From Amycolatopsis lurida (GTDB lineage: Bacteria > Actinomycetota > Actinomycetes > Mycobacteriales > Pseudonocardiaceae), in contig NZ_FNTA01000004.1 in assembly GCF_900105055.1 (NCBI RefSeq), positions 1,116,001-1,180,000 of the forward strand: a DNA stretch of 64,000 bases, written 5' to 3'. The notes beneath the pieces were generated by a model that was given only the letters and a program-made list of their open reading frames with translations, ran no database searches and was not told the origin of the DNA. Within the stretch, counting starts at the first letter, position 1. Every line of letters starts with the position of its first letter. Shown here one piece after another: positions 1-8,243 of this stretch. Made by a program: the position numbers and the translations under genes.

Positions 1-297
1 GATCCCGTCGGCCAGCGACCCGGCGGTGCCGAGCCGCAGGAACGTGCGGACGCCCGCCTCGGCCAGCTCACCGAACTGGCACAACGCGCCAGGGCCGCCC
101 ACACCGTGCGACGACACGACGACCGGGACACCCTTCCAGGTGCCGGTGTAGCTGCGGTATTCACGGTTCTGCCCGACGAGGACGGCATTCTCCAGCGATC
201 CGGCCACCGCGGTCGCGCGGTCCGGGTCGCCCACGACCAGCGCACGCGGCGGCAGTCCGTGCCGGGGGATCTTCGTGATGGGCAGGACGTCGCTCAC
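1..297 (-). CDS. Nucleoside phosphorylase (uridine/purine type), N-terminal part only
   Basis: This gene runs off the left edge; only the first 99 codons are present. The GTG start at 297 overlaps the stop of the upstream permease gene by 4 bases. The translation has the PNP/UDP-phosphorylase N-terminal pattern: a VVGDPDRA phosphate-site segment near residue 26, NREYRSYTGTWKG near 44-56, SSHGVGGPGA near 62-71, and RLGTAGSL near 88-95. Such enzymes split a nucleoside with phosphate into base and (deoxy)ribose-1-phosphate in the cytoplasm. Placement as last gene of a nucleoside-type BMP ABC importer operon fits cleavage of the imported nucleoside. The base preference cannot be decided from this fragment. 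Confidence 0.85.
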   Translation of the reverse strand, partial: MSDVLPITKIPRHGLPPRALVVGDPDRATAVAGSLENAVLVGQNREYRSYTGTWKGVPVVVSSHGVGGPGALCQFGELAEAGVRTFLRLGTAGSLADGI

Positions 298-1151
298 GCG
301 GGCTGTCCCTTCTTGCGCTTGATGTTGGACAGGAACAGCGCCACGAGCGTGACCACGTACGGGGCGGCGTCGGTGGCCTGCTGCGGCAACCCGATGCCCT
401 GGAGCCGGAAACCGAAGGCCTCCGCGAGGCCGAACAGGAGTGCCGCGAGCAGCACGCCGAGCGGATGCGCGCGGCCCAGCATGACCGCGACGACGGCGAT
501 CCAGCCGCGGCCCGCGGTCATGTTCTCGGCGAAGAGCGTCACCGAGCCGAGCGCCAGTTGCGCGCCGCCGAGACCGCACAACGCTCCCCCGGCGAGGATC
601 ACCCCGTAGCGGTACTTGGTCACGTTGACACCGAGACTGGACGCCGCTTCCGGACGCTCGCCGACACCGCGTAACCGCAGTCCCCACGGATGCCGGTACA
701 GCAGCACCGCGAGTGCGGGCACGGCCAGCCAGGACAGGTAGACCAGCAACGATTGCCCGGGGATCGGCCCGAACTGGCCCAGCCCCTGCAACGCCGGATC
801 GCTGAACGAGCCCTCGGTGCCGAAGACGGTGCGGATGAGGAAGCTCGTCAGGCCGACCGCGAGCAGGTTGCTCGCGACGCCCAGCACGATCGGATCACCG
901 TCGAAGGTGATCGAGCCGATCGCGAGGATCAGCGAGTACGCCGTCGCCGCGAGCACCGCCACGACGACGCCGATCCACGCGCTGCCGGTGTACCAGCTCC
1001 CGGCGACCGCGCCGAAGCAGCCGACCAGGAGCGAGCCTTCGAGCGAGATGTTGAAGACCCCGGCTCGCTGGCACAGCGCGCCCGCGAGCGCGGCGAACAG
1101 GATCGGCGTCAACGCGGTGAGCGCCGAGGAGAACAGGCTCGCGTCGATCAT
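294..1151 (-). CDS. ABC transporter permease, BMP/nucleoside family (second permease)
   Basis: A 285-residue, very hydrophobic protein with about eight to ten membrane segments of the BPD_transp_2 type (branched-chain amino acid/ribose/nucleoside permeases). The segment LCQRAGVFNISLEGSLLVG near residues 27-45 is the characteristic EAA-like loop region of this family, seen in NupQ/YufQ-like permeases. It overlaps the gene before it and the gene after it by 4 bases each (ATGA-type), so it is translationally coupled within a five-gene minus-strand operon: lipoprotein, ATPase, permease, permease, nucleoside phosphorylase. It should form the membrane channel together with the 1148-2152 product. 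Substrate is inferred from the operon, not from this sequence. Confidence 0.88.
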   Translation of the reverse strand: MIDASLFSSALTALTPILFAALAGALCQRAGVFNISLEGSLLVGCFGAVAGSWYTGSAWIGVVVAVLAATAYSLILAIGSITFDGDPIVLGVASNLLAVGLTSFLIRTVFGTEGSFSDPALQGLGQFGPIPGQSLLVYLSWLAVPALAVLLYRHPWGLRLRGVGERPEAASSLGVNVTKYRYGVILAGGALCGLGGAQLALGSVTLFAENMTAGRGWIAVVAVMLGRAHPLGVLLAALLFGLAEAFGFRLQGIGLPQQATDAAPYVVTLVALFLSNIKRKKGQPA

Positions 1152-2152
1152 GCCCGCCTCGCCTTCCGCTTGAAGACGCCCGACGTCGCCGCCAGGAAGA
1201 TGATCAGCACCGCCTGCAGGACCGCGGTCAGTTCGCGCGGGACCTGGGTGGCGCGTTCCATCGCGAAGCCGCCGCTGGTCAGGGCCGCGAAGAAGACCGC
1301 CGCGAGGAGCGTTCCGAGCGGGCTGGCCCCGGCGAGCAGCGCCGCCAGCAGCCCGATCCAGGTGTACTGCGGCGTGATCAGCGCGCCGTCGATGAACCGG
1401 TACGGGAAGCCGAGGATGGCGATGGCGCCGACCAGCCCGGCCGTCCCGCCCGAGGCGGCCAGCAGCCGCAGGGTGAGTTTCGGCCGGTCGATCCCGGCGT
1501 AGGCGGCGAACCGCGGCGCCCAGCCGGTCACCTTCGTCTCGAAACCGGCGGGAGTGCGGGCGTCGATCACCGTGTAGACCGCGATCACCCCCACCACGAG
1601 GAAGATCCCGGTCGTCACGCCGTCGATTTCGGGCAACCGCGCGCCTTCGGTCAGCTGCGGGCTCTGCGGCAGGCTGGAACCGGCGTCCTTCATCGGAAAA
1701 CGCACCAGATACCCGGCGAGCGACATCGCCGGATAGCTCAGCAACAGCGTGCTGATCAGCAACGGGACACCGAGCCGGTTCTCGCAGACCGCGGCCAGCG
1801 CGGCGTACGCGGCTCCGGCGAGGACGCCCGCGAGCAGCGCGAGGATCACCTTCACCGGCCCCGAACCGGGCACGTACAGGCCGACGGCGAGCGCGCTGAC
1901 CGCGCCGAGCACCAGCTGCCCCTCACCGCCGAGGTTCACCATGCCCGCGCGCAGCGGGATGGCGAGCGCTGTCGCCATCCCGGCGACCGGGACGGCGTAG
2001 GCGAGGGTGTCGCCGATGCCGTCGGGGCCGAACGCGCCGGAGAGGATCGCCCCGTACGCGGCCAGCGGATCGGTTCCGGTGGCCAGCAACAGGATCGCGC
2101 CGAGCACCAGCGCGGCGGCGACCGGGACGGCGACGAGGCGGACGCGGGTCAT
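1148..2152 (-). CDS. ABC transporter permease, BMP/nucleoside family (first permease)
   Basis: A 334-residue polytopic membrane protein of the BPD_transp_2 family. The N-terminus is a hydrophobic segment after MTRVRLVAV, and AGMVNLGGEGQLVLGAVSAL near residue 69 is the family signature loop, paralogous to the ISLEGSLLVG loop of the next gene. The C-terminus ends in a short basic tail (KRKARRA). The ATG start at 2152 overlaps the stop of the ATPase gene by 4 bases. It pairs with the 294-1151 permease to form a heterodimeric importer channel; NupP/YufP-type proteins are the closest described relatives. Confidence 0.88.
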   Translation of the reverse strand: MTRVRLVAVPVAAALVLGAILLLATGTDPLAAYGAILSGAFGPDGIGDTLAYAVPVAGMATALAIPLRAGMVNLGGEGQLVLGAVSALAVGLYVPGSGPVKVILALLAGVLAGAAYAALAAVCENRLGVPLLISTLLLSYPAMSLAGYLVRFPMKDAGSSLPQSPQLTEGARLPEIDGVTTGIFLVVGVIAVYTVIDARTPAGFETKVTGWAPRFAAYAGIDRPKLTLRLLAASGGTAGLVGAIAILGFPYRFIDGALITPQYTWIGLLAALLAGASPLGTLLAAVFFAALTSGGFAMERATQVPRELTAVLQAVLIIFLAATSGVFKRKARRA

Positions 2153-3666
2153 CCGGCACCTCCGGCCATCGCGAGGCCGATCGTGTGCTGATCGGCCTCG
2201 TCCTTGGAGAACTCCGCGACGATCCGGCCCTCGAACAGCACCAGCACCCGATCCGACAACGCGAGGATCTCGCTGAGCTCGGCGGAGATCAGCAGGACGG
2301 CGTGCCCGGCGTCGCGATGGGCGGCGAGCCGGGTGTGGATGTTTTCGATCGCGCCGACGTCGACCCCACGCGTGGGCTGTTCGACCAGCAGGAAGGGCGC
2401 GTCGTGGGTGAGTTCGCGGCCGAAGATCGCTTTCTGCTGGTTACCGCCGGACAGCGTGCCCATCGCGGCGGCGGGGCCGGACGCGCGGACGTCGTAGTCC
2501 TCGATGATCGCCGACGCGTGGTCGTCGATCGCCTCGCGTCGCAGGAATCCCTTGCGCACCAAGGGGCGCTTGCGGTGGAAGCCGACGGCGAGGTTCTCCC
2601 GGAGGCTCGCCGTGGGCGCCGAGCCGACCTCGGCACGATCTTCCGGGACGTGGGCGAGCCCGGCATCCCTCCGCGCGCGGACCGACAGCCCGTCAAGCTT
2701 CTGTCCTTTGAGGACGATGGTGCCGCCGGTGTTCAGGAGACCGGTGATGGCGCCGGAGAGTTCGGCCTGCCCGTTGCCCGCGACCCCGGCGACACCGACG
2801 ATCTCCCCGGCGCGCACGGTCAGGGACACGTTGTCCAGCAACGGTTTTCCTTCCGTACCGGGAACTGTCAGAGAACGGGCTTCGAGGACCGTGTCACCGG
2901 GCGTCCCGGCCGTATGGGCACGATCGAGGTCGACCTCGCGTCCGGTCATCGCCGCGGCGAGCCCGGCGGCCGTCTGGTCCGCGGTGCGCCCGCGGGCACT
3001 GACGCGGCCGTCCCGCAGCACCGTGACGTGGTCGCTGACGGCGAGGACCTCCTGGAGTTTGTGCGACACCAAGAGGATCGTGCGGTCCTCGGCGGCGAGG
3101 GCGCGCAGCACGCCGAACAGCCGCTCGGTCTCGGGCGGGGTCAGCACGGCGGTCGGTTCGTCGAGGATCAGCACACCGGCCTCGCGGTACAGCAGTTTGA
3201 GGATCTCGACGCGCTGCCGGAGCCCGACCGGCAGGTCACGGACCCGGTCCCCCGGCCGCAGCCGCAGTTCGTGCCGTTCGATCAGTTCGGTGACGCGGGC
3301 CGTCGCCGCCTTGCGGTCCAGCAGACCGCGGCGGGTCGGTTCGCTGCCGAACACGACGTTCTCGGTGACGGTGAGTTCGCCGAACAGCGCGAAACCCTGC
3401 TGCACCATGCCGACACCGGCGTCGATGGCCTGCGCGGGCGAGCCGAAGGAGACTTCCTCGCCATGCAGGGAGATCGTGCCCTCGTCGGGCCGGTGCAGAC
3501 CGTAGAGCACGGACATGAGGGTCGACTTGCCCGCGCCGTTCTCGCCCATCAGGGCGTGGATCTCGCCGCTGCCGACGTCGAGGTCCACGTGGTCGTTCGC
3601 GAGCACTCCGGGGAACCGCTTGACGATCCCCCGGAGTGAGACGGCGTCAGGACTTGGCGGGGTCAT
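2149..3666 (-). CDS. ABC transporter ATP-binding protein, double ATPase domain (nucleoside/sugar importer)
   Basis: A 505-residue protein with two fused ATPase domains, as in RbsA/MglA/NupO-type importers. The first half has a canonical Walker A (GENGAGKST) and Walker B followed by LDEPTAVLTPPE. The second half has a degenerate P-loop (GVAGNGQAEL) and a signature LSGGNQQKAIFGREL with EQPTRGVDVGA, the usual asymmetry in this family. I chose the ATG at 3666 because homology (SLRGIVKRFPGV) begins just after it; an ATG 27 codons upstream would give a Ser/Arg-rich extension. This start lies 20 bases inside the end of the lipoprotein gene. Confidence 0.9.
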   Translation of the reverse strand: MTPPSPDAVSLRGIVKRFPGVLANDHVDLDVGSGEIHALMGENGAGKSTLMSVLYGLHRPDEGTISLHGEEVSFGSPAQAIDAGVGMVQQGFALFGELTVTENVVFGSEPTRRGLLDRKAATARVTELIERHELRLRPGDRVRDLPVGLRQRVEILKLLYREAGVLILDEPTAVLTPPETERLFGVLRALAAEDRTILLVSHKLQEVLAVSDHVTVLRDGRVSARGRTADQTAAGLAAAMTGREVDLDRAHTAGTPGDTVLEARSLTVPGTEGKPLLDNVSLTVRAGEIVGVAGVAGNGQAELSGAITGLLNTGGTIVLKGQKLDGLSVRARRDAGLAHVPEDRAEVGSAPTASLRENLAVGFHRKRPLVRKGFLRREAIDDHASAIIEDYDVRASGPAAAMGTLSGGNQQKAIFGRELTHDAPFLLVEQPTRGVDVGAIENIHTRLAAHRDAGHAVLLISAELSEILALSDRVLVLFEGRIVAEFSKDEADQHTIGLAMAGGAG

Positions 3667-4684
3667 CGACGACGATCGCGCCCGAGATGATCTGGTCCCG
3701 CAGCTCGCCGACCTTGGCCAGCACGTCGGGGTGGCTCGCGACGACACATTGCGACGTCGCGGCGTCCGGCTCCAGCCCGGTCAGGGAGATACCCTTCTCC
3801 TTGAGGCCATAGGACTTCGTCTCGCCGGTCTTGCCGCCGAGGATCGCGTCGACCCCGTCGCCGACGACGACGTTGGTGCGCTTGATGACGTTGTCCACGA
3901 CCTGTCCCGGGCTGGCCGGGCACTGGTTGGCGTCGACGCCGAACGCGAAGAACCCGCCCTGTTCGGCCGCCTCGAACACACCGAGGTTGCCCGCCGCGGA
4001 GGCCGCGCCCATGACATGGTCGACGCCCTGGCCGGCCAGCGTGGCGGCCAGCGCCTTCGCGCGGGCCGGGTCGTTGAACGGGTTCGCGCCGCCGATGAAC
4101 AGCGGGGCCAGCGTGGTGCCGGGTTTGGCCTTCTCGGCGCCCTGCCCGAACGGGATCGAGTACCGGCGGAACTGGGGCGCGTCGAGCACGACGACCGCGC
4201 CGACCTTGCCGCTCTTGCTCAGCAGCCCGGCCTCGGCACCGGCGAGGTAGCTGCCCTCGTGCTCGCGGAACACCGCGCAGGTGACGTTCGGGAACGGTTT
4301 CGTCGTGCAGGAGTCCACGAAGAGGAACTTCTGCTCGGGATTGCGTTCGGCCTCGGCCGCGATCGCGTCGGCGAAGTTGAAGCCGACGGCGACGATCACG
4401 GCGGGCTTCTCGCGCACCGCGGCCGCGAGGTTCTGCTGGATCGACGCCGGATCGGTGCTCTGGTACACCTTCTGCGTCCCGTTGTGCTTCTTGGCCGAGT
4501 CCTCGATGCCCTGGACGGCGAGTTTGAGGAAGTCGTTGACCCCGACCGGGCTCGGCGTGATCAAGACCAGCTCGGGACCCGCGGCGTTCTGAGCGGCCGG
4601 ATCCTTGGCCGAGGCGTTGCACGCGGCGAGGAGCGTGACGGCGGAAGCGGCCATGACGGCCCGCAGGAGGGTTCTCGGCGACAT
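3647..4684 (-). CDS. BMP family substrate-binding lipoprotein (nucleoside importer)
   Basis: A 345-residue exported solute-binding protein. The N-terminus MSPRTLLRAVM plus hydrophobic core ends in the lipobox LLAAC, with Cys22 as lipidated residue. The mature part has the BMP/PnrA-like pattern: ELVLITPSPVGVNDFLKLAVQG, then VIVAVGFNFADAIAAEAERNP, FREHEGSYLAGAEAGLLSKSGKVG and VDANQC. BMP proteins bind nucleosides outside the membrane for ABC import. The open frame extends upstream, but only the ATG at 4684 gives a signal peptide. It is the first gene of the operon; the 68 bp before it probably carry the promoter. Confidence 0.88.
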   Translation of the reverse strand: MSPRTLLRAVMAASAVTLLAACNASAKDPAAQNAAGPELVLITPSPVGVNDFLKLAVQGIEDSAKKHNGTQKVYQSTDPASIQQNLAAAVREKPAVIVAVGFNFADAIAAEAERNPEQKFLFVDSCTTKPFPNVTCAVFREHEGSYLAGAEAGLLSKSGKVGAVVVLDAPQFRRYSIPFGQGAEKAKPGTTLAPLFIGGANPFNDPARAKALAATLAGQGVDHVMGAASAAGNLGVFEAAEQGGFFAFGVDANQCPASPGQVVDNVIKRTNVVVGDGVDAILGGKTGETKSYGLKEKGISLTGLEPDAATSQCVVASHPDVLAKVGELRDQIISGAIVVDDPAKS

Positions 4685-4752
4685 GTCCCGGACTTTATGT
4701 CTCCGGTCCACGATATGACACCGAGTCCCACCATGCGGACCCGTGTAGGTCG

Positions 4753-6324
4753 TTATACGTCTCCAGGGTCGGCACCGAGGACCGACGCGTGCCGCGAACG
4801 GTGGAGACCGGCGGTGCGGCGCAAGATGAACCGGTCGATCTCGGCGCCGTCGTTGCGCAGGGTCCGCACGGTCAGCGTCGTCCGGCGTCCGGGCCAGGTG
4901 GGCTCGACGTCGATCGCGAGGAACGAGTATCCGGTGTAGCGCACCCGCGACCAGGACACGGTCTCGGTCGCCTTCTCGCCGCCCTCGACCCAGTGGTACG
5001 ACTGGAACTCCCCCGCGAACGTGTCGGGCACCGGGAAGCTGTAGAGACTCTTCCCGCCGCCACCGCAGGTCGCGTACACGGTTCCGTCGCGATCCGGCTC
5101 GACGGTGTCGCCGATCTTGACCTCCCTGGTCACCTTGCCGCCGCGCAGCGCGTCGGTGCGCTCGTAGATGTGGTTGTGCCCGTTGATCACGAGGTCGACC
5201 CGGTACTCGTCGAACAGCGGGACCCACTGCTCGCGGACACCACCCTCGGACGCGTGCTGATTGGTCGTCGAATAGGCACAGTGATGGAAGAACACCACGA
5301 CGAAGTCGACGTCCGGCTGCGAGCGCAGATACCGCAGGCGGCGCTTGAGCCATGCCGTCTGGGAGCCGCGTGAATAGCCGAGGTTCGCCGGGATCTCGTA
5401 GGAGACGTCGTTGGCATCGAGCGAGATCACCCCGACATTGCCGTAGATGAACGAGTACACACTGGGGCAGTCGTGCGGGCCACCGCCGGGAAAGTCCCAA
5501 CGCTTGACCTGGCCGCCGTAGCCGTCGGGCGAGTAGAGGGCCTCCATGTCGTGATTGCCGGTGGTGACCATCCACGGCACCGACGCGGCGACGCCCTCGA
5601 TCTGCCGGTAGTAGGCGTCCCAGACCTTGGGGTCGAAGAGGTCATGGTCAGCGTCGGGCTTATTACCGGGCGGCTTGCCCGCGCCACTCGGGTCGGCGTA
5701 CGCGATGTCACCCGCCAGCAGGTGGAAGCGCGGGTTCTGCCGAGCGACCGCACCGTCTTGCGCGAGCGCCGTCGTCGAAACGCCCTGGTCACCGAACGCG
5801 GTGAAGGTGAACCTGCCCGCCGGAATCCCCCGGGCGGGCGCGGTGGTGAACGTCGAGATCGCGGCGGACCCGCCGTCCCCCGACGCCGGGTCGAAACCCT
5901 CGTGCCCGACGGCGTAACGATAGGTGTGGCCGGGCCAGAGGTGGTCGGCCTCGGCGTGCAGGTAGAACTGGTCGTACGGCGCGATGACCCCGGCGACCTC
6001 GGAATGCAGCGCGCGAACCTCGGCCGGGATCCGGTGACTCCAGCCGCCGTGGCCGTCGGCGATCCGCAGGAACGGCTTCCGCACCGGCGCCGGCACCTGC
6101 CACGCGACCCGCATCGACGTCCGCGGATTCCGCCCGAACGCGAGATGCCGTCCCGCGGGGACGACCTTGTCGCCATCAGCGTACGCGGTGCCCTGCAAGA
6201 GAAGCGGCCCGGCGGCGAGGACGGCACCCTTGAGTATCGTGCGGCGGCTCAGGTACTCGTGTTGTTCGGCCATCGTGAGGTGTGAGGCCAGCGCGTCGGG
6301 GACACCGACCCTCGGGATTTCCAT
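4753..6324 (-). CDS. Purple acid phosphatase-like metallophosphoesterase, Tat-exported
   Basis: A 523-residue protein with a twin-arginine signal (SRRTILKGAVLAAGPLLL, about residues 26-43). It is followed by a fibronectin-like purple acid phosphatase N-terminal domain (about 55-165) and a calcineurin-like metallophosphatase domain. Metal-binding blocks are visible in order: TAFGDQGVS, LAGDIAYADPSG, TTGNHDMEA, FFHHCAYS and INGHNHIYERTD. Such enzymes hydrolyse phosphomonoesters or diesters outside the cell with a dinuclear metal centre. The signal lies about 25 residues in, so a later start is possible, such as the Met in LTMAEQHEYLSRR. It is monocistronic between the importer operon and a divergent intergenic region. 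Confidence 0.88.
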   Translation of the reverse strand: MEIPRVGVPDALASHLTMAEQHEYLSRRTILKGAVLAAGPLLLQGTAYADGDKVVPAGRHLAFGRNPRTSMRVAWQVPAPVRKPFLRIADGHGGWSHRIPAEVRALHSEVAGVIAPYDQFYLHAEADHLWPGHTYRYAVGHEGFDPASGDGGSAAISTFTTAPARGIPAGRFTFTAFGDQGVSTTALAQDGAVARQNPRFHLLAGDIAYADPSGAGKPPGNKPDADHDLFDPKVWDAYYRQIEGVAASVPWMVTTGNHDMEALYSPDGYGGQVKRWDFPGGGPHDCPSVYSFIYGNVGVISLDANDVSYEIPANLGYSRGSQTAWLKRRLRYLRSQPDVDFVVVFFHHCAYSTTNQHASEGGVREQWVPLFDEYRVDLVINGHNHIYERTDALRGGKVTREVKIGDTVEPDRDGTVYATCGGGGKSLYSFPVPDTFAGEFQSYHWVEGGEKATETVSWSRVRYTGYSFLAIDVEPTWPGRRTTLTVRTLRNDGAEIDRFILRRTAGLHRSRHASVLGADPGDV

Positions 6325-6444
6325 ACGGGGGATATTCGCCGACGGATGTGTTCGGCTCGCGACGGCAAGGCGAACGGGAGCGGTCGAACTGTCCAGGGTG
6401 GACTCAAGGAATTCTCAAGCAGGCTTTACTGTTCTGACTCTCAC

Positions 6445-6466
6445 CGCATTTAGTCGACTAAATGCG
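6445..6466. repeat. Perfect 22-bp palindrome of the TTAGTC..CTA hairpin family
   Basis: Arms CGCATTTAG and CTAAATGCG enclose the self-complementary spacer TCGA, so the whole element is its own reverse complement. Related elements lie at 29367-29390, 29406-29427 and 54983-55006. It sits in the divergent space between the phosphatase gene and the HNH gene, about 80 bp before the LexA-like box. Here it could be an operator instead of a terminator. Confidence 0.7.
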
Positions 6467-6547
6467 AGGGTTGGCTGTATGTGGTCGCTGCGTGAGGCCG
6501 AATCACCCTTCAGTGTTGTCCGCGCGTTTCGCTTGTCGCTTAAAATT

Positions 6548-6563
6548 ACGAACACATGTTCGA
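6548..6563. promoter_or_regulatory. LexA (SOS) box upstream of the DUF222/HNH gene
   Basis: The sequence ACGAACacatGTTCGA matches 11 of the 12 defined bases of the actinobacterial SOS box TCGAAC-N4-GTTCGA. It ends 22 bases before the GTG start at 6586. In Mycobacterium tuberculosis several 13E12-repeat (DUF222/HNH) genes are LexA-controlled, so both position and target fit. DNA-damage induction of this gene is therefore likely, but inferred. Confidence 0.75.
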
Positions 6564-6585
6564 GTTGTTCGGGTATTATTGAGGG

Positions 6586-7740
6586 GTGCCCGAGACCTTC
6601 CTCCCCGAACTGCCGCAAGAACTGTGGCGCGCTGGCAAGCTGGAGCTTGCCCATGGCGTGCAACAGTCCTTGCAGGTGATTCGCATGGCCACCGCCGGTT
6701 TGGGGCGGTATTTGGCGGAGGTCGAGTCTCGGGGCGTCAAGGACTTGTACGGCTATGGCCGCACGGCTGCATGGTTCGCCGATATCGCGGGGTTGTCGGT
6801 CGGTGAAGCGGGCGCGGTGGTGAAGCGGGCCATCGCCCTGAACCCGACCCGCGCGTTGGACGGCACCGAGGTTCCCGCCGCGCTGCCCGCCACTGCCGCC
6901 GTCGCCGCCGAAGGCTTGGTCGGGGACGAGCGGATCGATCAGATCCTGGAGATCTTGAAGAGACTCCCGGCCGACACCTCGGTGGAGGACCGGGCGAACG
7001 CGGAGAAGATCCTCGCCACCCTCGCCCGGGACGCAGGTCCCCGCCAGTTGGCGGACGCTGAAGCGAACCTCCTCGCCTTGCTCGACCCCGACGGGAACGA
7101 GCCCAAAGACCCGGAACCTGCTGAGCCGCGCCGGGAAATCACCCTGGAGCGCCGCAAGGACGGGTTCTGGAAGCTGACTGGGTTGCTCGATGACGAGACC
7201 GGTGCCCGCACCGCCGCCGCACTCGAGGCCTACGCCCAGCCCCGGCCCGTCGACGAGTTCGGCCAGGCGGATCTGCGGATGAAATGCGAACGGATGGGTG
7301 ATGCGTGGGTCGACCTTCTCGATCTGGCGATCGCCTGCCCGGACCAGCCCGGCACCAGCGGGTATCGGACGTTGGTGAACGTCACCATCGGGCTGGAGGA
7401 GTTGAAGTCCGGTCTCGGGACCGCGTGCTTGGATTTCGTCGGCACGATGACCGCGAGGGAAGCCCGGCTCACCGCCTGCGACTGTCTGATGCTGCCGGTC
7501 GTGCTGAACGCCGCCGGAGAACCCCTCGACGTGGGGCGACTCAGACGGTTCGTCACCCCGGGCCAGCGCCGGGCGTTGAACATCCGCGACGGGGGCTGCG
7601 CGTTCCCCGGCTGTCATCGGAAGCCGAAGAATTGCCACGCTCACCACATTCATCACTGGGCAGACGGCGGACCCACCGATCTTCGGAATCTCGTGCTCCT
7701 CTGCGGGTTCCATCACCGCCTGATCCACCACGGCGACTGA
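6586..7740 (+). CDS. DUF222 / 13E12-repeat HNH endonuclease-domain protein, last ~32 codons cut off by TGA
   Basis: A 384-residue protein with a GTG start. The N-terminal two thirds is the DUF222 (13E12 repeat) domain. The C-terminus carries an HNH nuclease fold: CAFPGCHRKPKNCHAHHIHHWADGG followed by NLVLLCGFHHRLIHHGD, with paired zinc cysteines and the HH core. Members normally continue HGDWEVR...DGLPEFIPP.... Here the Trp codon position is TGA, and the frame after it still encodes EVRMAADGLPEFIPPQYRDP to a second TGA at 7834-7836. The catalytic residues precede the stop, so activity may survive. A LexA box lies just upstream. The physiological role of this multicopy family is unclear. Confidence 0.85.
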   Translation: MPETFLPELPQELWRAGKLELAHGVQQSLQVIRMATAGLGRYLAEVESRGVKDLYGYGRTAAWFADIAGLSVGEAGAVVKRAIALNPTRALDGTEVPAALPATAAVAAEGLVGDERIDQILEILKRLPADTSVEDRANAEKILATLARDAGPRQLADAEANLLALLDPDGNEPKDPEPAEPRREITLERRKDGFWKLTGLLDDETGARTAAALEAYAQPRPVDEFGQADLRMKCERMGDAWVDLLDLAIACPDQPGTSGYRTLVNVTIGLEELKSGLGTACLDFVGTMTAREARLTACDCLMLPVVLNAAGEPLDVGRLRRFVTPGQRRALNIRDGGCAFPGCHRKPKNCHAHHIHHWADGGPTDLRNLVLLCGFHHRLIHHGD

Positions 7741-7836
7741 GAAGTACGAATGGCCGCCGACGGGTTACCGGAATTCATCCCACCCCAATACCGAGACCCG
7801 CTCCGACAACCCAGACGTAGCACCCTCCACCGCTGA
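7738..7836 (+). other. In-frame continuation of the HNH gene beyond a TGA codon
   Basis: From the TGA at 7738-7740 the same frame stays open for 31 codons, reading EVRMAADGLPEFIPP, QYRDPLRQPRRSTLHR, then TGA at 7834. This matches the expected tail of the 13E12 family, with the stop standing exactly where family members have Trp (TGG). One G-to-A change explains it. The stretch therefore looks like a recently lost C-terminus, a readthrough extension, or a base-call error. Confidence 0.75.
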
Positions 7837-7894
7837 ACCCCGAGGAGCCCGCCAGCCACACCGGCGACGGGCCCCTCGCCATGCCCAATGCTCC

Positions 7895-7941
7895 GTGAAG
7901 GCCTCCCGCCCTACCCTGAGAGTAGGGAAGGAGGCCTTCAC
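7895..7941. repeat. GTGAAGG-family hairpin 1
   Basis: The outer stem is GTGAAGGCCTCC paired with GGAGGCCTTCAC (12 bp), then two unpaired positions and an inner stem of about six pairs. It lies between convergent genes, so it may serve as a bidirectional terminator, although there is no T-run. Confidence 0.75.
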
Positions 7942-7973
7942 TACCTGCCGATCCCTCCCGGCGAACTGAAGTA

Positions 7974-8022
7974 CATGAAGGTCCCTTTCCTTGCGGCAGG
8001 CGCAAGGAAAGGGACCTTCATG
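7974..8022. repeat. GTGAAGG-family hairpin 2, perfect 22-bp stem
   Basis: A perfect 22-bp stem with a 5-base loop: left arm begins CATGAAGGTCCC and ends CTTGCG, right arm begins CGCAAG and ends CCTTCATG. It is closely similar to the hairpin at 60299-60353, sharing GTACATGAAGG and CTTGCG. It lies 33 bp after hairpin 1. Confidence 0.8.
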
Positions 8023-8243
8023 TGCCCCGATTGTGACTGGCGATGCCGCCGAGACCCGTGCGAATGGCTCGGTCCCTTCAAACCCGCGAATCAGCACCCG
8101 AGACTTGCGTGACAGGACCGATGACGCCCGACCGAGTCATCCAACGCCCCGAATCCACCTGGTGCTCCCCCAGCCACAGGGCAGAATGCCCCCATGATCC
8201 CTCGCGCGTAACCCGATCACTCGGCATCGCGCCGAAGGCGAAC

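Larger units (their letters stand above)
7741..8243. other. Gene-free stretch holding two hairpin repeats
   Basis: Between the HNH gene and the convergent rarA gene. It holds the lost HNH tail to 7836 and two long hairpins at 7895-7941 and 7974-8022. From 8023 to 8243 I recognise no gene or RNA; several frames are open by base composition only. Confidence 0.6.

Noticed and set aside
2185..3639. 484-codon plus-strand frame over the ABC ATPase gene
   Set aside because: Antisense shadow of a well-supported double ATPase gene; no recognisable domain.
4685..5575. Extended 642-codon version of the BMP lipoprotein gene
   Set aside because: The extra N-terminus overlaps the phosphatase gene and would bury the signal peptide and lipobox; the ATG at 4684 is correct.
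7741..8243. Mobile-element remnant near the HNH gene
   Set aside because: No transposase, terminal repeats or target duplication; the hairpins are of the family found elsewhere in the window.
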